DNA of 64,000 nucleotides from Ctenosaura bakeri (taxonomy: Eukaryota > Chordata > Lepidosauria > Squamata > Iguanidae): the NCBI GenBank assembly GCA_948474755.1, contig CAOLHI010000056.1, positions 992,001 to 1,056,000 of the forward strand. Reading direction: 5' to 3'. Positions 53,105-63,553 of the stretch are shown in pieces. The position numbers and the translations under genes were made by a program. How positions within the stretch are numbered: position 1 is the stretch's first letter; each line of letters starts with the position of its first letter. The notes beneath the pieces were generated by a model. It searched no databases, was not told the origin of the DNA, and was given only the letters and a program-made list of their open reading frames with translations.

Positions 53105-53348
53105 GTTGCCGTTGTTGTTGTGTGCTTTCAAATTGTTTCACACTTATGGCCACCCTAAGGTGAACCTATAACAGCATTTTCTTGGCAAGATTTGTTCAGT
53201 TGGGGGGGTGCCTTTGCCTTCCTCTGAGGCTGAGAGAGTGTAACTTCCCCAAGGTCACCCATTTGGTTTCCATGACCAACCTGGAATTGAACCCCAGATC
53301 TCCAGAGTCACAGTCCAACACCAGAACCCTACACTACCATGGCTCTTG
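53105..53348 (-). mobile_element. MIR-like SINE, full length
   Basis: Reverse orientation. Tail GTTGTTGTTGTGTGCTTTC, CACTTATGGCCACCCTAAGG, CTTGGCAAGATTTGTTCAG, CCTTCCTCTGAGGCTGAG, core complement CCCAAGGTCACCC, head complement CCAGATCTCCAGAGTCAC and CTACACTACCATGGC. The best full-length reverse copy here. Confidence 0.88.
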
Positions 53349-53391
53349 TGACAGCACTGCTTTCAAACATGTGTGCATCTACTCACAATAA

Positions 53392-54245
53392 ACTTGTGAG
53401 TGTCCATTTCTGGGCCCCAGACTTCAAGAAGGATATTGACAAGTTGGAAGGTGTTGAGAGAAGGATGACCAAGACGATATAAGGTCTGACGGGAGATGAT
53501 TCACAGCACCAGCACAGAATCCTGCCTGGAACCGCTGCGGTCTGGACAAAAAACGTCCCAGAGGCAAGCACAACATAGCAGAGTTTCCAAAACAGTAAAA
53601 AGCATGTCAGCAGAGTACAACTACAGCATCAGCTCTGACCCCTCTACCCACTGGTTAGTAAACTCACGGACACAGAGTTTGTCATCCAAAATACCTGGAG
53701 GCTTTAATCTTCAAAGTTGCAGCATATACATCTGTACACAGGATACATAGATCCACAGTCATTGATTCAGCATCAGAGATTCAGGATCAGAGATACGGGA
53801 TGCAGAGATACGGGATGCAGAGAGTTAGAGAGGGAGTAAGCATTCCATCTCCTCTTTTATACCCACCTGCTTCCATGCCATCACTCATGGCCATTTGCAT
53901 GATGCAACCCCTTGTCAGGATTTCGCTATCACGACTCAGCCCTTTACTCCATGGTCCCCTAGGGAATGAGTTCATACTTTGCCCAGTCATTCCCCAGGTG
54001 TCCGATTACATGCTCATCAGATGTATTTTCAACTGGGGCAAATGTCACCACATTTTTAATCCACAAGGTCTAGACACTGTCTTATGAAAAACAGGCTAGA
54101 GTGCTGGGTATCTTTAGTTTGGGGAAAAGAAGACCAAGAGGTGACATAATAGCTCTCCAAGTATCTGAAGGATGGCATGTAGAAGACAGACCGAGCTCAT
54201 TTTCTTCTTCTCCAGAACAAATTTTATTATTCACCTCATGGATAA
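53392..54245 (+). mobile_element. CR1 LINE fragment split by a solo LTR
   Basis: 53392-53486 has GTCCATTTCTGGGCCCCAGA and AAGAAGGATATTGACAAG; 54066 onward resumes at AGGTCTAGACACTG and continues to GGGTATCTTTAGTTTGGGG. Joining across the LTR gives normal CR1 order. Truncated before the 3' UTR. Confidence 0.78.
53487..54065 (-). mobile_element. Solo LTR with 5-bp TSD AGGTC
   Basis: Starts TGACGGGAGATG, ends TTTTTAATCCACA (TG...CA). AGGTC at 53482-53486 and 54066-54070. TTTTATA at 53865-53871 is a reverse TATAAAA, TTTAAT at 53703-53708 a reverse ATTAAA, so it is in minus orientation. GATACGGGATGCAGA is tandemly repeated near 53793-53824. A different family from the TGTTAC LTRs. Confidence 0.78.
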
Positions 54246-54287
54246 TCAAATATGTGAAGGTCAAACTGTATATGATCTGCATATGAT

Positions 54288-54842
54288 CTATTGGTTGTGG
54301 TTGTTGTCTGTCATCAAGTCATGGCACCTCTTTGAACAAGAGACCCCTGAGAACCTCAGGAATGCCTTGCTCAGATCTTCCAAACTCAGGACTGTGAATT
54401 CCTTGGTTGAATCAGCCCACTCATATTCAGCCCACCCATAATCGGGCCTCCCTTTTTCCTTTTCCAATTTCCAAACACCATTGTCTTTTTCAAGAAGCCA
54501 CCTCATCTCATGATATGGCCAAAGTATGACAGCTTCAGTTTAGTCATCCTGGGCCATTTCCGCACTACAGTGTTATAGCGCAATCATTCCACTTTCAACA
54601 TCCTATGGAATCCAGGGGTTTGCAGTTTTGGGAGGGGCCAGCCGGCCCCTCCCAAAACTGCAAACCCCAGGATTCCATAGGATGTTGAAAGTGGAATGAT
54701 CGTGCTATAACACTGTAGTGTGGAAATGGCCCTGGGGAGAGTTCAGACTCGATTTGCCCTTGGACCCATTTGTTTGTCTTTCTGGCAGCCCGTGGTACCA
54801 GCAGAACTCTCCTCTAGCTTTTCCTAGTAGACTCAGGCAAAT
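54288..54842 (-). mobile_element. BovB LINE 3' end split by a fold-back MITE
   Basis: Minus-strand translation gives RKTNK.V (54770s), then, after the MITE, LKLSYFGHIMR, LLEKDNGVWK and GRPDYGWAEY, BovB C-terminal order. CTG borders the MITE on each side. Confidence 0.72.
54552..54731. mobile_element. Fold-back MITE, canonical 180 bp, TSD CTG
   Basis: Palindrome, centre GGGGCCAGCCGGCCCC; ends GGCCATTTCCGCACTACAG / CTGTAGTGTGGAAATGGCC; CTG at 54549-54551 and 54732-54734. Confidence 0.92.
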
Positions 54843-54844
54843 GC

Positions 54845-55080
54845 AAACTGCTGTAGCGCCTCCCACCCTTAAAAACATTTGCCCTCTGGACCAGACTCTA
54901 ATGTCGCTTGGCCCCATGTTTCCCAGTTTTTATCTATGAAATGCAAGAAGCTATACTACTAAGAATCCATCCCAGGGATGTCATAAAGGACATCCGTGGT
55001 CTCATAAAGAGCCATCCCTTGGTTATGTTATTAGTTTATCTTTATAAGTATGACGCATACAACATATAAGACATAGATAG
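54845..55080. other. Anonymous sequence
   Basis: Short unclassified stretch between BovB and CR1. Confidence 0.35.
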
Positions 55081-55531
55081 AATCACAGAATCCTAGAGTT
55101 GGAAGAGAACCCAGGGGCCATCCAGTCCAACCCCCTGCTATGCAGGTACACCCATCAAAGCATTCCCAACAGATGGCCATCCAGCCTTGCTTAAAGACCT
55201 CCAAAGAAGGAGACTCCACCACACTCCATGGAGGCAGCAGATTCCACTGCCAGAGAGCTCTGACCGTCAGGAAGTTCTTCCTGAGGTTCAAGTGGAATCT
55301 CCGTTCCTGCAGCTTGAATCCATTGCTCCTTGTCCTAGTCTCTGGAGCGGCAGAAAACAAGCCAGCTCCATCTTCAACATGGCATCCCTTCAAATATTTA
55401 AACATGGCTACCATGTCCCCTCTTACCCTTCTCTTCTGCAGACTAAACATACCCAGCTCCCTAAGGCGTTCTTCATAGGGCTTCATGGCTTCCAGACCCT
55501 TCACCATTTTGGTTGCCCTCCTCTGGATACA
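55081..55531 (-). mobile_element. CR1 LINE 3' end, young copy
   Basis: Minus-strand frame open for about 110 CR1 codons: [75 protein letters not shown], then a single-base indel before the usual QRLDGHL end. Tail TAGAATCACAGAATCCTAGAG. Confidence 0.92.
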
Positions 55532-55539
55532 ACCTATAA

Positions 55540-56147
55540 GTCTTCTTAATCTACCTAATTTAAAACAAGAAAAAAATCAGAAAAAGAAAGACAATAAACA
55601 AAAAAGAAAACACAAAACAGGAAAACACATATCCATTTTTAAGCCATCTCCTTCCCACCTTAAAAGGTTCTTCCAAATTTTCTCAGACTGTGTGTGTTCC
55701 ATTTTAAATCCAGTCACGTCCTCTCTATCTTTCTCTCTTACCATCTACTTCTCTCTGAACTAAAAAGTTGTTTCTGATTTTGTTTTTACACACCAAAACC
55801 TACGATTGCTACGTCCCTGTTTCAATTCTTTACATGATCTTTCCAAACTCTAAAATAAAATTCTATGAGTTTTCTTTTACCATTAACAACTGGTAAAAGA
55901 AAACTCAACAGAAAATGGACAAGTCCAGCCATTTTTGCATCCGTTCTTCCACGGTAGGTGGATTTTTAATTGTTTTATGTAATTCTCAATGTCTTAAAAG
56001 TGGTATTTTAATTGGATGCTGTTTAACTTTTGTAGTCCAAATTGTTTTAGATGCGCTGGATACTGCTAGTCACTTTGAATCCCATAAAGGCGTAAAGTGG
56101 GAAATAAGTTAATAAATTAATTAATAAATAAATACATAAATAAATCA
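55540..56147 (+). mobile_element. Anonymous AT-rich sequence ending in a LINE tail
   Basis: 55960-56147 has GGATACTGCTAGTCACTTTG, CCATAAAGGCGTAAAGTGGG and AAATAAGTTAATAAATT with (AAAT)n, the tail type seen at 18556 and 40531. 55540-55960 is A-rich and unclassified; a TTTTACCA ... TGGTAAAAGAAAACTCA inverted pair lies at 55870-55905. Confidence 0.4.
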
Positions 56148-56149
56148 GG

Positions 56150-56845
56150 TGTATTGTTATCCCTGAAATCTCAGAGAATGGGATGAAACTGACCTGCTAA
56201 CTCTACGAGGCTGGGAGGTGTATATTTGTACATCGAACCCATAATTACTGCCTCCCCCATTTGAGAAGGCTTACCGAGGTAAGAGAATGAAATCCAGAAC
56301 ACGAGGGTCTGATTCTGGCTGTAAAAATTGCTGCCACCCTATGGAAAGCAGTTATACGCCAGCTTTAACTGTGTGATTTGTTCCAACCTTCTCTGGACTT
56401 TGGGGGAAAAAACAGAGAAGTAATTCAAAATTGCTCGGAGATCAGTTGGAAGGGACCTGGGTCTTTTCCTGACATTAATGCTGCTCCTATATATTTCTTC
56501 ACAGTGGGCTTTTTTTTCTCTTTTTTTCTTTTTTGGAATGTTTCTCACCTTCCCGCTTTTAACTGAGGCTCTCGGCGTGTCATCTAAACGTACAATATTT
56601 GTCGGAAATCGTTCTCAGTGCTGCCTGCTACCCCGTGGCCGCTTATCCCTCCGTGGAGCAGGTCAGCCCTGCTAACAGTAACATTACTTCCACCTTTCAT
56701 TTGCAGAACAGATAATTGCCTTGGATGTCTGTTGTGGGTTTTTTTTTCATTTCTTTTTTTGAGTGCAGCGGGTTACTTGGATATTGCAAACACCCTACTG
56801 TCAAGAAAGCACATAGAGCGGGGATGGAAACTGTGTGGCCCTTTC
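56150..56845. other. Unique sequence, candidate conserved non-coding element
   Basis: Repeat-free within the window, with T-rich runs. 56560-56720 is high complexity (CGTCATCTAAACG-like phrases, ACAGATAATTGCC). No supported exon. Confidence 0.3.
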
Positions 56846-56893
56846 GCTGTTGATGAACCACAACTCCCAGCATTCTTAAACCCCTGGCCGTGC

Positions 56894-57714
56894 TGTTACC
56901 CTGTATGTTGGGGGGTCCTGGGAGGGGCACCCAAATTGCCCATTTGTACAAGTTGGGGAAATTTGGCTGGAGCACTCTCTTGGCTAAGCGAGAGGCAGGG
57001 TAACTTTAGCAAGGATCTTTAACCCTATGTATCCAGCGGCGGGTCAGAGAGCAGATAGAAACGGTTTTCAAAGTAACAAACAATATTTTATTAAAACAAG
57101 AGACACGCAAGACAAAACATAAACTAACTAGCTGGGAAATAGAAACGGGGAGTTGCAAAGGGTAGGCAATACGACATCTGGTCTCGTAGTCCTGGAGAGA
57201 AGCGGGGTTCTGGGGAAGAATTTCCTTAGACAACCAGCAGCAAGGCGGGATGGAAGTCCAAAGTAGTCCAAAAACCATTTGGAAACGCGGGGTTTTTTTA
57301 GGGGAGTTTGTGCCTACCGGCTATGGCGTGCCAGGTGAGAACAAAGGAGTTTTAGCACCGGACAAAGGATTTGGAAAGGTCAGGTTTAACATGATTGGAT
57401 TTGCTCTTGATGACAATAGCGTGGCCGGTACGTTGATGGCCCAACGTAAAGGAATGGCTTGGCTCAGAGCCGTGCCACTATTGTAAAGTGTGCAGATGGA
57501 AGTTCCCTGAAGCTACGAGCGAGGTTTGAGTTGCTGGCCTCAATAGGGTCTGGAATACAAAACCATTAGCGGCCGCACTCTGTCCATGCTTGTCCGGAGA
57601 ACCTCGCAAATACATGGAGTGGGGTGGCTGGAAAAAGGTCAAGCTAAGGCCAAATTGTTTGATATCAAAATGATATCTGGGGTCCTCACCCACAGTGCCA
57701 TAGCGGAAGTAACA
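56894..57714 (-). mobile_element. Solo LTR, family A copy 7, TSD GTGC
   Basis: Left TGTTACCCTGTATGTTGG, right GCGGAAGTAACA; GTGC at 56890-56893 and 57715-57718. The shortest copy (821 bp). Reverse polyadenylation signal TTTTATTAAAAC near 57088; the TATA region is degraded to GGTTTTTTTAGGGG. Confidence 0.88.
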
Positions 57715-57780
57715 GTGCTGGCTAGGGATGTTGGACATCTAGTCCTTGGAATATGGATCTAGTCCTGGAATATACTATTT

Positions 57781-58741
57781 CATAGAATCATAGAGTTGGA
57801 AGACACCAGAAGGGCCATTGAGTCCAACCCCATTCGGCCAAAGCACCCCCAGCAAATGGCCATCCAGCCTCTGTTTAAAAACTTCCGAAGAAGGAGACTC
57901 CACTACACTCTGAAGCAGCATATTCCACTGTCAAACTGCTCTTACCTTCAGGAAGTTCTTCCTAAGGTTTAGGTGAAATCTCTTTTCCTGTAGTTTGAAT
58001 CCATTACTCCTTGTCCTAGTCTCTGGATCAGGAGAAAACAAGCTTGCTCCATCTTCAATACGACATCCCTTCAAATATTTAAACATGGCTATCGTGTCAC
58101 CTCTTAACCTTCTTTCCTTCAGAATAAACATCCCCAGCTCCCTAAGCTGCTCCTCACAAGGCATGCTTTCCAAATCTATCACTATTTTGGTTGCCTTCCT
58201 CTAGACACATTCCAGCCTGTCAATATCCTTCTTGAATTGTGGTGCTCAGAACTGGACACAATATTCAAGGTGGGGTCTAATCAACGCAGAATAGAGTGGT
58301 ACTATTACTGCCTTTGATCTCAACACTATACTCCTATTGATGCAGTCTAGAATCACATTGGCTATTTTAGCTGCCGCATCACACTGCTGACTCATGTTCA
58401 AGCTCGTGGTCCACTAAGACTCCTAGATCGTTTTCACACATACTGTTTTCAGGACAGGTATCACCCATCCTGTTTCTGTGCATTTCATTCTTTCTTCCTA
58501 AGTGTAGTATCCTACATTTCTCCCTGTTAAAATTCATTTTCTTAGCTTTGATCCAGCTCTTTAATCTATCAAGGTCATTTTTGAATTCTGGTCCTGTCCT
58601 CAGGGATGTTAGCTACCCCCCGCCCCCAATTTGGTGTCATCTGCAAATTTGATGAGCATGCCCTCTATTCCCTCATCCAAATCTTTGATAAAGATGTTGA
58701 ATAGCACTGGGCCCAGGACAGAACCCTGTGGCACCCCAATT
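57781..58741 (-). mobile_element. CR1 LINE, longest copy (0.96 kb)
   Basis: Minus-strand CR1 from CATAGAATCATAGAGTTGG through the ORF2 C-terminus and further upstream to GACAGAACCCTGTGGCACCCC. The upstream part (58440-58741), including TTTGGTGTCATCTGCAAATTTG, is absent from the other copies. It ends at a (AC)n run (58743-58768). Frame broken. Confidence 0.88.
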
Positions 58742-58742
58742 A

Positions 58743-58768
58743 AACACACACACACACACACACACACA
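58743..58768. repeat. (AC)n microsatellite
   Basis: Thirteen AC units at the 5' truncation point of the CR1. Confidence 0.85.
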
Positions 58769-59006
58769 TACATCTCCTGCCCTGGATTCCAAAATTTGCA
58801 ACTGGTCTTGGGACTTTGTCAGAAATAAAGTGGGAGAGGAGAAAAATCATTTGGGTATTAACAAAATATTGTTATAGAAACAATCCCCACCAAATCTCCA
58901 AGACTTTTGACAGTCCAGACAGTCCAGACCCCCTAAAAGTTCCTGGTTTAAGATAACCATCTTACTGCTATCTCCTTCCTTAGAAATTCTGCATCCATCC
59001 AGTCGA

Positions 59007-59186
59007 GGCCATTTCTGCACTAGCCCGTTATAGCGCGATGATTCCACTTTCAACATCCTCTGGAATCCTGGGGTTTGCAGTTTTGGGAGGGGCCAGCTGG
59101 CCCCTCCCGAAACTGCAAACCCCAGGATTCCAGAGGATGTTGAAAGTGGAATCATCGTGCTATAACGGGCTAGTGCAGAAATGGCC
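59007..59186. mobile_element. Fold-back MITE, canonical 180 bp, TSD CGA
   Basis: Ends GGCCATTTCTGCACTAGCCC / GGGCTAGTGCAGAAATGGCC, centre GGGGCCAGCTGGCCCC; CGA at 59004-59006 and 59187-59189. The variant C to T in the terminal repeat is present in both arms. Confidence 0.92.
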
Positions 59187-59622
59187 CGAGTCCTGAAGCC
59201 AAGTCAGAAAATAAATCTGCTCCGTGATTTCTTCAATTCAGACAAAAGGGCCTCTTCATCATTATTATTTATTCTTTCCCTTCCCAAACGGAAGAGAAAA
59301 GAATGCCAGCTTGGAAAGATAATTCGCCGCAGCTAAGCTAAGTCTTTAATTTTTGTCTCCACGGGGTTCTTGCTTCACACTGATGACAGTTTGGTCGCAG
59401 TATCAGGGTACTCTTACCTTTCCTTTGTTGGTTTCTATTCCAGTTCTTTTCTTTTTGGTGCGGGAGCTTTTCAAATGCATTGTGCTTGATTTTGTGTAAT
59501 GGAGTTCCTGAGAACAGGGGGAGAAGCCGCATCTCACAAAATATATGTCCCACAAAAATCATGAGGCAGTGAAATGTTGGGGCATGATTCATTTGTGTTA
59601 TTTTTTAGGTGAGCCTGTTCAT
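59187..59622. other. Unique sequence
   Basis: Repeat-free in this window; candidate constrained DNA at 59290-59560. No gene. Confidence 0.3.
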
Positions 59623-59852
59623 TTCAGCGTAGTGTAATGGTCTGAGCGTTAGACTCCAGAGACCAGAGTTTAAATCCCCACTTCACCATGAAAACCCACT
59701 GAGTGATCTTGGGAAAGTCACACTCTCTCAGCCTCAGAGGAAGGCAAAGGCAAACTCCTCTGAAGAAATCTTGCCAAGAAAACTTCATGATAAGATTAGC
59801 CTTACGGTCACCATAAGTCAGAAAGGATTTGAAGGCACAAAACAGAAGCAGG
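59623..59852 (+). mobile_element. MIR-like SINE, full length
   Basis: Head AGCGTAGTGTAATGGTCTGAG, box B AGAGTTTAAATCC (degraded), core GTGATCTTGGGAAAGTCAC, CAGCCTCAGAGGAAGGC, AAATCTTGCCAAGAAAAC, tail GGTCACCATAAGTCAGAAAGG ... GAAGGCACAAAACA. Confidence 0.88.
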
Positions 59853-60097
59853 AAGAACAATAATTATTTCAGATAAGAAAAGGCAAGTTGAGGGGATTGG
59901 TAGATCTAGAAGGGGAACGTGATGTTGGTGGGGAGGACTCAGTCCTGATCAAGCTGCTCTATCTTAGTAATTAGACCAGGGGTGCAAAACCTTTGGCCTT
60001 CTGAAGGTTTTGGATGTCAGCATCTAAAATGTCACAACATAGTTCTCAGCCTCAAAACACTGGCTGAAATCCTATTAGAGTAATAAAAGCATAAAAC

Positions 60098-61025
60098 TGT
60101 TACCCCAAGTTCTGGGGTCCCTTGGGGGACACCTCAATGTGCTCCACGTGATGGGGAATGGAAACTAGCCAGAGCACAAGCAATAGCAATGCAAGAGGCA
60201 GGGGTCTTTTTACCCAGTTTTTTTACCTAGCGGGGTCTTTTTACCCAGTTTTTACAGGGTCAGGCCAAGCCAAAAACCAAACAAGAATGTCCAATAAATG
60301 ATTTTATTGAATGAAAGTCTCATGCACCAATGCAATCACTCACACACGCACTCAAGACCTATAAGAAGTAAAAGAGAGGAAACTGGATAGGGGAATATTG
60401 AAGGAGTTGTAGCTGGGGTAATACTGCACCTTTTCCTGAAGTCCTTGGTCCGGGAGGGCAGCAGAGAAGTGGGACTCAGCACGGAGAGGGCTGAGGGGAT
60501 TACTCAATGGACAGAGCAACGGTCTGCTGGGATGACCAGGAACAATCCAAAGAAACACTCAAAAACCAGGACTATTTGTAGGAGGAAAAGTACCTGGAGG
60601 ACTAATCCTTTCCCGGGGAGAACAATGGGTGTTGGAGTGATAACGAAGCTCCACCATGGTAATTTCCTTTGTGTGATGGGATTGCAATGTGTTGCCAAAG
60701 TCTCAGGATCTTCGGCTGTGTTAGTTTGTGGTATGACTTCATGTAAATGGTCCTTGCCTGATGGAATATTTGCCCAACTTGGGGCAGACATGCTAATCCC
60801 CTCAAGTTGGCATCTCAGGGCTGAGGACCCTTTGTTTATTGTGGGTTTACACATCTTTAGAACTCATGGGGCTACGTGACTGGGGATTTTACTGGCCTGA
60901 CCTGGTTTTCAGTCATTTGACCGTGCCTACCTACATGCCCATCCAGGTGACTTCTCAGGCACATGGAATCATGTTTAATATCAAAATTGTAGACCCCGGG
61001 ATAGGGTTTTTCCAGTGGAATAACA
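60098..61025 (-). mobile_element. Solo LTR, family B copy 2, TSD AAAC
   Basis: Left TGTTACCCCAAGTTCTGGGG, right CCAGTGGAATAACA; AAAC at 60094-60097 and 61026-61029. A GGGGTCTTTTTACCCAG phrase is locally duplicated near 60200-60250. Body collinear with 21180-22098. Confidence 0.9.
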
Positions 61026-61484
61026 AAACTATAGAGCTGGAAGAAACCACAAGGGCCAAGCCCATTCTGCCAGGAAGGAATACACCATCAAAGCACTCCT
61101 GACAGATGGTCATCTGTCCAAAACCTCCAAAGAAGGAGACGCCACCACACTCTGAGGCATCATATTCCACAATCAAACTGTTCTTACCATCATGAAGTTC
61201 TTCCTAATGTTTATGTGGAATCTCTTTTCCTGTATTTTGCAGCTGTTGCTCCATGTCTTAGTCTCTGGAGCAGCAGAAGACAAGCTTGCTCCATCGTCCA
61301 TATGTCATCCCTTCAAATATTAAAATTTGCCTTGTATGACACAGATATTTAAATACAGTGATCATGTCACCTCTTAACTTTCTCTTCTCCAGGCTAAACA
61401 TATCCAGCTCCCTAAGGCATTCCCCATAGGGCTTCATGGTTTCCAGGCCTTTGACCATTTTGGTTGCTCTCATCTGGACACATT

Positions 61485-61659
61485 CCAGCTTGTCTACATC
61501 CTTCTTGAATTGAGGTGCCCAGAACTGGACACAGTTTTCCAGATGAGGTCTGACCAAAGCAGAATCTATGATTCTATGATTCTCCTTTGGTCAGACCTCA
61601 TCTGGAAAACTGTGTCCAGTTCTGGGCACCTCAATTCAAGAAGGATGTAGACAAGCTGG
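61485..61659. repeat. Perfect 75-bp inverted duplication of CR1 sequence
   Basis: 61485-61559 and 61585-61659 are exact reverse complements over 75 bp, starting CCAGCTTGTCTACATCC on the left. The 25-bp spacer is CAGAATCTATGATTCTATGA plus TTCTC, i.e. CR1 3'-tail-like microsatellite. Confidence 0.95.
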
Positions 61660-61774
61660 TTTGCAGTGTTGGGAGGGGCCAGGCGGCCACTCCCTCAACT
61701 GCAAATCCCAGGATTCCATAGGATGTTGAAAGTGAAATAATAGTGCTAGAACAGTCGAATGCAGAGATGGCCCT
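61660..61774. mobile_element. Fold-back MITE, truncated left arm
   Basis: Begins inside the left arm at TTTGCAGTGTTGGGAGGGG and continues to the right end GCAGAGATGGCC. The break point coincides with the end of the inverted CR1 duplicate. Confidence 0.8.
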
Positions 61775-61815
61775 AGACTCTATGTACCTGTTGATGCAGC
61801 CTAGAATCACATTCA

Positions 61816-62224
61816 GGAGAAAAAGACCAGGACAAGAGGAATTGCATGCAGCTATTTAAAAAAAGAAAACTAGTAAGTACCATTACAATTCTTGACAGGT
61901 AAATATTATTTGAGAAAACAAGTGTTAAGAAATCCAATTTGGCTGGTATTATGTCTGCACCAAATTAAATAATAGTTTTGCAACATCCATTTTCACTTTG
62001 GGGTCACCAAGATGTTACAGCACCTGTTGGGCAAGGTTGGCCATTGGAGTTGCCCAAGGCACAATGGGCAACCAATGCACATCTGACTTACTTCCCAACA
62101 TACATCAGGACACCCAGCTAAAAAGTGCCCAAGCACAACGGGACTGCCTGGTGTGCACCAGAAATGCCAATGTACATTGGAGCTCTCTTGTCCAGATGTG
62201 CACTTTCACTTTTCACTACCCTGT
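61816..62224. other. Anonymous sequence with degenerate CAATGCACA repeats
   Basis: 62020-62200 contains CCAATGCACATC, GCCAATGTACATTGG and CTTGTCCAGATGTGCAC; the last resembles 9285-9310. Confidence 0.4.
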
Positions 62225-62424
62225 GGCCTTTCTGCACTACACTTTTATAGTGCTGTTAATCCACTTTCAACATCCTATGGAATCCTGGGGTCTGCAGTTT
62301 AAGAAGGGGTATTTGGAATTCTCATTCAGAGAGCTGTTTGGCCTCAGTAAACTACAAACTCCAGAATTCCACACGATGTTGAAAGTAGAATAATAGCACT
62401 ATAACAGTCTAGTGTGGAAAGGCC
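62225..62424. mobile_element. Fold-back MITE, long subtype, 200 bp
   Basis: Ends GGCCTTTCTGCACTACAC / CTAGTGTGGAAAGGCC, central CAGAGAGCTGTTTGGCCTC. Duplication not resolved (TGT, CCA). Confidence 0.82.
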
Positions 62425-63453
62425 CCAGGTTTCCCTGCATTTCTGCAAAGCAGCTGTGGATTCACAAAACTTATGAAATGCAGGAACTTGGCTGTTGTTG
62501 TTGTTACTACTGCTGCTGCTATCCCAAAGCTTTTGGCTAATCTGAAGGAGCCGTAAAGTTCTTACTAAAAGCCAGAAGCCACTAACCATCCCTGCAAGGT
62601 ATTCCTTAAGTAAAGAATTCCAGTGAGTCTAGAAAATGCTTTTAAGTAGCAGCTTCCTCCTCTGGATTTCCAGTCTCTTTCAAAGAGTTACATCAATGAT
62701 CAGATATTGTGAAAGGAACTCTCATTCCAAGCAAAACAGGAGCAAAATATTTTCCCCACGCCGACACTCTCCCTTTCCCACCCAGTAGGAAAACTTCCCA
62801 TCTTTTGGTATTTTTCAAAGTTCAGCCTCCTTGCACATTTCTCCCCGTTTGTTTGGTTGCCCCCTCTGTCGCACAGTTCCCTCCGCCACCGGAACCCAGC
62901 AATATAAATGCTGCTAACTCTGTGGAAATGAATTATTGACAATTTTAATACATGTTGCACAGTACATATTAATATAGAAAAATACATGTTATCAGCACCG
63001 TACTGTTGACTGTGTACTAATCCATTCCACCTGCTCAAATATTAGTGCAAATAATTATATATTTGTAATGCATCATTGCTGTCTAGTTGGAATCCATTCC
63101 GGCAGAATAAATGTCTCTTCGGAGAAGCTGTTTGCCATCACGGGCACAATGCATTGCATTCATACTCAAATTGACTTTGGACGGATAAGTAAGTAGATTG
63201 GGCAACCTTCAAAAATCCACTTGTGTGAGACTTAGCAAGTTATTTTAATGAATTGTTTACCATCAAATGACTGTTGCAAGGAAAATAAATAATAAAAACA
63301 ATCGCCTTCCAGAGGGATGGCCAGATGGGCTGGCTGTTCTCACAATGTTTGAGCAACGTACCAAACGGTAGCTGGGGTGCCCGGTGGATGTACTGAACGG
63401 TAGCCAGGCTGATATTGTTGGTGGTGTTATCGCCAGGGGTGTAGTGGAATGGT
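62425..63453. other. Unique sequence, candidate conserved non-coding element
   Basis: No similarity to other parts of the window. About 62700-63200 is high-complexity and AT-rich (TTATTGACAATTTTAATAC, CAAATAATTATATATTTG). No splice-site-bounded frame with coding character. Confidence 0.35.
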
Positions 63454-63553
63454 AGAATCATAGAGTTGGAAGTTGTCCTCTGGCCCACTGAGTCCAACCC
63501 CCTACTCAATGCAGGATGTCCAGCTACAGCATTCCCAACAAGTCTTTTCTAAA
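63454..63553 (-). mobile_element. CR1-related tail, divergent subfamily
   Basis: AATCATAGAGTTGGAAG followed by TTGTCCTCTGGCCCACTGAG and CAATGCAGGATGTCCAGC: a CR1-type 3' end with a different 3' UTR from the common subfamily. Cut by the next CR1. Confidence 0.7.

Larger units (their letters stand above)
61029..61815 (-). mobile_element. CR1 LINE 3' end, disrupted
   Basis: 61029-61566 is minus-strand CR1 through CTGACCAAAGCAGAAT. Its continuation (GTACCTGTTGATGCAGCCTAG) is displaced to 61779-61815 by an inverted duplicate (61585-61659) and a MITE half (61660-61774). Confidence 0.82.
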
